From contig JAHFNP010000002.1 of assembly GCA_023267245.1 (NCBI GenBank), forward strand, positions 1 through 10,659: a stretch of DNA of 10,659 nucleotides, in the 5' to 3' direction. Within the stretch, counting starts at the first letter, position 1; each line of letters starts with the position of its first letter. This stretch comes from Candidatus Nomurabacteria bacterium. Its GTDB lineage: Bacteria > Patescibacteriota > Minisyncoccia > Phycocordibacterales > UBA9973. Below are positions 7,029 to 10,659 of the stretch, piece after piece. The notes below the pieces were generated by a model. It was not told the DNA's origin. It ran no database searches and saw only the letters and a list, made by a program, of their open reading frames with translations. The position numbers and the translations under genes are program-made.

Positions 7029-8375
7029 ATGAAAAAAATTACAAAAATATTAATCGCGATTATATTCATAACAGCGCCGTTTGTCTCAAAGGCAATGCCG
7101 AGCGCTGTTTCCACCTTTCCGATTATTCAATCAGAAGTCACCGAAACCAAAGCAACGCTGCGCGGACGAGCGATCCCGTGCGGGACGCTTCCATGCCCAG
7201 GCAATACCAAGGGCTACTTCCGATATTCAACTGCATCAATCAAACCTGTTTTCTGCAACGACACTTATAGTTCCGATATGGTCGGCACGAGCGATATCAA
7301 TCTGGGCAGCGGATCATCTTTAGTTAATTTTTCTAAAGATCTAAAGGGTCTTGAACCTGGCACCACTTATTATTACTGCGCTTATGCTTCAGACAAAAGC
7401 GGCATATTTCCGAGTCCGAGTTCATCGCCGAGTCCTGTCCAATCCTTTACAACAAAGGGTCCAACACAAGCAACGACCTTGCCCGCAAGTGATATCACAA
7501 AAACTTCAGCCGTGCTAAACGGCAAATACACCACGCAAGCGACGGCGACAACTTGGTTTGAATACAGCGTCTTCGGCAATACAACCGGAACGCCGAGCCA
7601 AACCGCCCACCAAACTCCGTCCGGTCCCGGCGAATTCAACGCAACTCTAACCGGCCTAACCCCGAATACGAATTACTCATTTAAAGCAGTCGCAAAAAAT
7701 CCAAGTGAGGCAAAGGTTTACGGACAAAGTCTGTCTTTTTATACAAAAGGTGATGATACAGTAAATTATTTTCCAGTAGATAACGGCACGGGATATATTC
7801 CAAATGAATACAATCCAAATACTTACACTCCTGATACATACACACCGGATGGATACTATCCAAACGGCTACACACCGACGCCAAATGAATATACGCCCGA
7901 TATATACACTCCTTATATATTTACGCCGAACGTATTTACTCCGACATGGCCGCTTAATCCGACGACTCTGCCTCCCGGCACGCTGATCAAAATCACAACT
8001 CCGACCGGCCCGGCGTCGATCTTGATCGACGATGTGGTTAGAAACGGGGAAGGAGTTGAGCATGTCTTCCAGAGGCAGATCGAAGGTCTGCCCGCCTTGG
8101 CAAAAATATACGGCTATCAAAATACTATGAATTTGAAGGTATTCTCTTGGGACCTGGCGCATAGTTTCGCCCAACTCTTCGGATATGTAAACAATATGGG
8201 TAAAGAAGTCCGTGTTTCTTATCCGAACATCGCCGCTTATGAACTCAGGCCCCAGAGAGACGGCAGTACAATCGTCAATGAATACCTGTTCGGCAACCTG
8301 ATCGCAACTCAAAGAATAAAACCATTCCTTATAACACCACCGCATTATTACGAATACTACTTTCAGCATAGATAG
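7029..8375 (+). CDS. Secreted protein with two FN3-like domains and Tyr/Thr/Pro repeat linker
   Basis: A 448-residue exported protein. The signal peptide is MKKITK plus ILIAIIFITAPFV, with likely cleavage after SKA at residue 22. Two fibronectin type III-like domains follow (about 28-142 and 147-240), each with the typical late-strand pattern: LEPGTTYYYCAYASD...SFTTKGP and LTPNTNYSFKAVAKN...SFYTKG. The first domain carries four cysteines (51, 56, 76, 117), probably disulfides. Residues 259-305 are nine Pro-ended pentapeptides. A C-terminal domain (about 315-448) contains ILIDDVVRNGEGVEHVF and ends in a Tyr-rich tail (HYYEYYFQHR); I do not recognise it. FN3 domains usually mediate binding or act as spacers at cell surfaces. 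The gene starts one base after the preceding stop and is in the same transcription unit. Surface or envelope location is inferred. Confidence 0.82.
   Translation: MKKITKILIAIIFITAPFVSKAMPSAVSTFPIIQSEVTETKATLRGRAIPCGTLPCPGNTKGYFRYSTASIKPVFCNDTYSSDMVGTSDINLGSGSSLVNFSKDLKGLEPGTTYYYCAYASDKSGIFPSPSSSPSPVQSFTTKGPTQATTLPASDITKTSAVLNGKYTTQATATTWFEYSVFGNTTGTPSQTAHQTPSGPGEFNATLTGLTPNTNYSFKAVAKNPSEAKVYGQSLSFYTKGDDTVNYFPVDNGTGYIPNEYNPNTYTPDTYTPDGYYPNGYTPTPNEYTPDIYTPYIFTPNVFTPTWPLNPTTLPPGTLIKITTPTGPASILIDDVVRNGEGVEHVFQRQIEGLPALAKIYGYQNTMNLKVFSWDLAHSFAQLFGYVNNMGKEVRVSYPNIAAYELRPQRDGSTIVNEYLFGNLIATQRIKPFLITPPHYYEYYFQHR
7803..7943 (+). repeat. Coding pentapeptide repeats, consensus (N/D)x(Y/F)TP
   Basis: Nine five-residue units in the FN3 protein: NEYNP, NTYTP, DTYTP, DGYYP, NGYTP, (TP), NEYTP, DIYTP, YIFTP, NVFTP. 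The repeat is clear at protein level, while codons differ from unit to unit (for example CCA, CCT, CCG and CCC for Pro), so it is not a recent DNA slippage array. It probably forms an extended spacer between the FN3 domains and the C-terminal domain. Confidence 0.8.
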
Positions 8376-8398
8376 GACTTAAGTTTTTCCGGTTTACT

Positions 8399-8407
8399 TG
8401 TTATACT
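8399..8407 (+). promoter_or_regulatory. Extended -10 promoter for the VirB6-like gene
   Basis: TGTTATACT (8399-8407) fits an extended -10 box (TGn then TATACT), which can compensate for the poor -35 candidate (TTAAGT, 8379-8384, 17-base spacer). The box ends seven bases before the ATG at 8415, so transcription would begin at the start codon, as predicted for the 3217-3246 promoter. It lies in the only gap over 30 bases between the plus-strand cluster genes (8376-8414). No terminator hairpin is seen in this gap, so read-through from upstream remains possible. Confidence 0.45.
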
Positions 8408-8414
8408 TAATGCA

Positions 8415-10659
8415 ATGAATAAGATGAGGAAGTTTCTGCCTTACATTTTAATGTTGGTGATTATGCTATCGGCTTTTTTGTCGCCGGTATCTCTGAATTT
8501 TCAAAAAAATGAAGCTCAGGCGTATATTTACCATTGCCAAGCAATTCCGCCATTCGATGATAATTTTAAGGCTAGTACGCTTGACTGGAATCATTCTAAT
8601 ACGACTGCAGGATATTTTCACATAAAAATTGATACTGGTTTTCAAACAGACGATGACTGTATTATGTTGTCTTATGATAGAACAAATTATTTTGTTCCCG
8701 CTGCATGGCTTGTAGGTGCTTATTTATCCAAAAAAAATCCTATTATTCTAGCTGTCTTTGATGATCAAAATAATTTTGTAACATCAATTGATTTGTTTCC
8801 GACAATAGCAAACTCGCCGGACAGCATCCTCAGATCGTCTGGGTCATATACCGATACCTTCGATGATCAACCATTTCATAGCCTGCCAGCAGCAACAGAT
8901 TTTGATGATGAAGCAATTCCTGGCCTAACTGCCGGGAAAAATTATACGGCGAAATTATATTATCGTTCATCCATCGCAGGAAACGGGGGCGGAGAAAATT
9001 TATTAGGATCAACCAGTAAAGATTATTATCCTATTGCCAAAACTTCTGTTGTTTTTCAAACTGCACCAGCAGGCAGTACCGCAGATATTGGACCAAATAC
9101 ATCCAATCTTGGTACTGGAGGAAATGTAACTACAACTCCTGGTACAAATGAAGACATCCTGCCTGCCTGCGGCATGATACCTGGAACAAAAGGCACATTT
9201 TACGGCTGTATTATTCAGGGATTTTATTACGTCTTCTGGGTCCCCAGTAGCTGGCTAGCGGGATTAGCGGGAAATATTTTAGACTTTTTTCTTTTCTACA
9301 CGATCAGCAGCAGTTCTTATCAATCAGGTTTTGTTGCGAGTGGCTGGGGCGTAGTCCGCGATGTTTCTAATATTATTTTTATTTTTGCCCTGCTTTTTGT
9401 CGCGATTAAAACTATTTTAAGCCTCGGCGGAGGCCTTGATAAAAAGATTATCATGTGGATTATTATGGCCGCTCTGTTTATAAACTTTAGCCTTTTCTTC
9501 ACGAGGGTTCTTGTCGACGCCGGCAATATTTTGGGCGGTATTTTCTATCACAGCGTCAGCGCCGATCAAGTCAACGGCCAGGCGCCCAAGCCCGGCGATG
9601 AAAATAAGGAGAAAACTATTTCAGCCGCTCTAGTTTCAAAATTTGATCCTCAAAAAATAGCAGGTAAAAACAAACAAACAGCAGAAGCATTTAGAGTTAA
9701 TCCAGCACTCCGGACACCATTTTTGATAATAACAATACTTTCAACCATAGTGAATGTGATTATGATTTTTGTCTTCATCTCCGTAGCCTTTCTTTTTGTG
9801 GCGAGGACTCTCGGCCTGATGCTGGCGATGATTTTTTCACCTCTGGCATTTGCTTCGCTCGCAATGGGCGGCGCTGCCAGCTATTTGGAAGAACTCGGCT
9901 GGAGTAAATGGTTTGAGAACCTCATAAGACTGACCTTTCTGGCGCCAATATTTCTTTTTTTCCTTTGGCTTATATTGATGTTCCTCGACACTGATCTTAT
10001 CAAGGGATACATTGCCAGTTCTGCTAGCAATGGATTAACAACCAGTGGTCGAGTCCTCTTTGCCGAATATATGATTGTTCTATTGCCATTCATTCTTATT
10101 ATGGGTCTTTTGATCAAAGCCAAGGAGGTAGCCGTAAAATTCTCCGGCACACTCGGTGCGCAACTAAATAAATTTGCGGCTGGTGCTGCCGGAATAGTTG
10201 GTGGTGCAGCTTTGGGTGGAGTAGGTATGTTGGGCAGAGCCACGATCGGCCGCGCGGGATCATACCTTGCAAGTAGTGGCGGCGGGGTCGGACCTGGTCC
10301 AACTGGCGCCGGTCCAGGTCCGACTTTTGTCAGACCGCCGACTGCTTACACTGGCCCGACCCGATTTGGTGGGCCAACTACCGTTCCTCCTACTCCTCCG
10401 ACACCACCCGTCCGAGCTCTCTTAGGCCCAGCCGCAGAGGAAACTTTTGCTCGTCCGCAGATTGGGACTGCTCCCGTAAGCCCAGCTGGACTCTTACCTA
10501 CAGCTGAACAAAGAGCGGCAACAGAAAAAACAGAAGCAGAAAAAGCTAAAGAAACAGAAAAAAAAGCTGAGGATATTAAATCTTCAAAGAATGATATCGC
10601 CATACAAAAAAACATGTTAACCTCTCTTGAAAATACTCAGCGAGCAAAAATAGCAAACG
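8415..10659 (+). CDS. VirB6/TrbL-like polytopic membrane protein with secreted N-terminal domain (3' end outside window)
   Basis: The frame stays open from ATG 8415 to the window edge: 748 complete codons, no stop. Layout: signal peptide (MNKMRKFLPYILMLVIML..., likely cleavage after AQA at residue 36); an extracytoplasmic domain (about 37-260) with an FN3-like end (GLTAGKNYTAKLYYRS...VVFQTAP) and four cysteines; then hydrophobic segments near 269-298, 317-335, 344-367, 437-465, 466-486, 506-526 and 551-567. A Gly/Ala-rich stretch (about 585-625), a Pro/Thr-rich linker (about 625-680) and a charged Ala/Glu/Lys coiled-coil-like tail (from about 695) follow. Multiple helices with FINFSLFFTRVLVDAGNI and LMLAMIFSPLAFASLAMGG resemble VirB6/TrbL inner-membrane components of type IV secretion/conjugation systems. 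The assignment rests on topology and remembered similarity, so it is tentative. Secreted-domain codons are much more AT-rich than those of the membrane core. Confidence 0.8.
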   Translation, partial: MNKMRKFLPYILMLVIMLSAFLSPVSLNFQKNEAQAYIYHCQAIPPFDDNFKASTLDWNHSNTTAGYFHIKIDTGFQTDDDCIMLSYDRTNYFVPAAWLVGAYLSKKNPIILAVFDDQNNFVTSIDLFPTIANSPDSILRSSGSYTDTFDDQPFHSLPAATDFDDEAIPGLTAGKNYTAKLYYRSSIAGNGGGENLLGSTSKDYYPIAKTSVVFQTAPAGSTADIGPNTSNLGTGGNVTTTPGTNEDILPACGMIPGTKGTFYGCIIQGFYYVFWVPSSWLAGLAGNILDFFLFYTISSSSYQSGFVASGWGVVRDVSNIIFIFALLFVAIKTILSLGGGLDKKIIMWIIMAALFINFSLFFTRVLVDAGNILGGIFYHSVSADQVNGQAPKPGDENKEKTISAALVSKFDPQKIAGKNKQTAEAFRVNPALRTPFLIITILSTIVNVIMIFVFISVAFLFVARTLGLMLAMIFSPLAFASLAMGGAASYLEELGWSKWFENLIRLTFLAPIFLFFLWLILMFLDTDLIKGYIASSASNGLTTSGRVLFAEYMIVLLPFILIMGLLIKAKEVAVKFSGTLGAQLNKFAAGAAGIVGGAALGGVGMLGRATIGRAGSYLASSGGGVGPGPTGAGPGPTFVRPPTAYTGPTRFGGPTTVPPTPPTPPVRALLGPAAEETFARPQIGTAPVSPAGLLPTAEQRAATEKTEAEKAKETEKKAEDIKSSKNDIAIQKNMLTSLENTQRAKIAN
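10287..10324 (+). repeat. GC-rich inverted repeat followed by TTTT inside the VirB6-like gene
   Basis: GTCGGACCTGG (10287-10297) is the exact reverse complement of CCAGGTCCGAC (10314-10324), with 16 bases between. TTTT follows almost at once (10325-10328). It encodes part of the Gly/Pro linker, where GPGPT occurs twice, and the palindrome comes from different Gly and Pro codons in the two copies. A second, weaker pair (TGGCCC and GGGCCA, about 10352-10376) follows. It may be a transcription pause or attenuation site, or only a by-product of Gly/Pro codons. Confidence 0.55.

Noticed and set aside
7677..8369. 230-codon open frame on the minus strand inside the FN3 gene
   Set aside because: It is antisense to a gene with clear FN3 domains and repeats. 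Its product has no recognisable domain, is full of Arg/Cys/Ile from antisense Tyr/Pro codons, and has no promoter or coupled neighbour.
8410..8418. ATG just upstream of the VirB6-like start
   Set aside because: It reads two codons and then stops (ATG CAA TGA).
9421..9435. Short palindrome GCCTC/GAGGC
   Set aside because: Only five base pairs in a Gly-rich coding stretch with no T-run; expected by chance.
10122..10129. AAGGAGGT, the best Shine-Dalgarno-like sequence noticed in the window
   Set aside because: It lies inside the VirB6-like frame (Lys-Glu-Val codons) and no ATG, GTG or TTG follows at a suitable distance with its own long frame.
9881..10615. Several minus-strand open frames of 62-120 codons
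   Set aside because: They lie opposite the VirB6-like frame, which is open to the window edge with signal peptide and membrane helices. Their Pro/Ala-rich products are what antisense Gly/Ala codons give.

Overview
The window looks like a chromosomal segment from a Candidate Phyla Radiation bacterium (Patescibacteria, probably Parcubacteria-like). This is inference from gene style: short AT-leaning intergenic spacers, almost no Shine-Dalgarno sequences, an EF-hand/TSP3-loop membrane protein, FN3-type secreted proteins, and a large TrbL/VirB6-like membrane protein with a secreted N-terminal domain. No ribosomal RNA or other taxonomic marker is present, so the assignment is not proven.

Layout. 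(1) Positions 2-1696 hold the 3' part of a UvrD/PcrA-type helicase gene, cut by the window edge. It overlaps rsmA (ksgA; 1693-2523), the 16S rRNA adenine dimethyltransferase, by four bases. A tandem pair of palindromes of the dispersed GAGC/TCGAA type forms this junction and supplies both the helicase stop codon and the first codons of rsmA. A probable Rho-independent terminator sits over the end of rsmA. (2) On the minus strand, two small unknown genes form an operon converging on rsmA: a 50-residue helical protein (3188-3036) followed by a 168-residue two-helix membrane protein (3034-2528). (3) From 3253 to the right edge runs a plus-strand cluster of five genes whose products all enter or cross the membrane. 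They are a 133-residue secreted protein, a 311-residue membrane-anchored protein with an EF-hand-like loop, an 811-residue secreted protein with eight cysteines, a 448-residue secreted protein with two FN3-like domains and a Tyr/Thr/Pro pentapeptide linker, and the VirB6/TrbL-like polytopic protein (8415 onward, open at the right edge, at least 748 residues).

How the genes may work together. The first four genes of the plus-strand cluster are packed with 0-1 base spacers (TAA followed directly, or after one A, by ATG), starting from a promoter whose -10 box lies six bases before the first ATG. The VirB6-like gene follows a 39-base gap with its own extended -10 box, also placed to give a leaderless message. 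The set reads as part of an envelope-spanning assembly: one inner-membrane channel-like component plus several extracytoplasmic proteins. The best guess is a type IV secretion- or conjugation-like machine or surface structure, with ATPase genes (VirB4/VirD4-like) expected outside the window. No ATPase is visible here, so the function stays open.

No tRNA, rRNA, CRISPR array, insertion sequence or integrase was found. No gene-free stretch exceeds about 65 bases.
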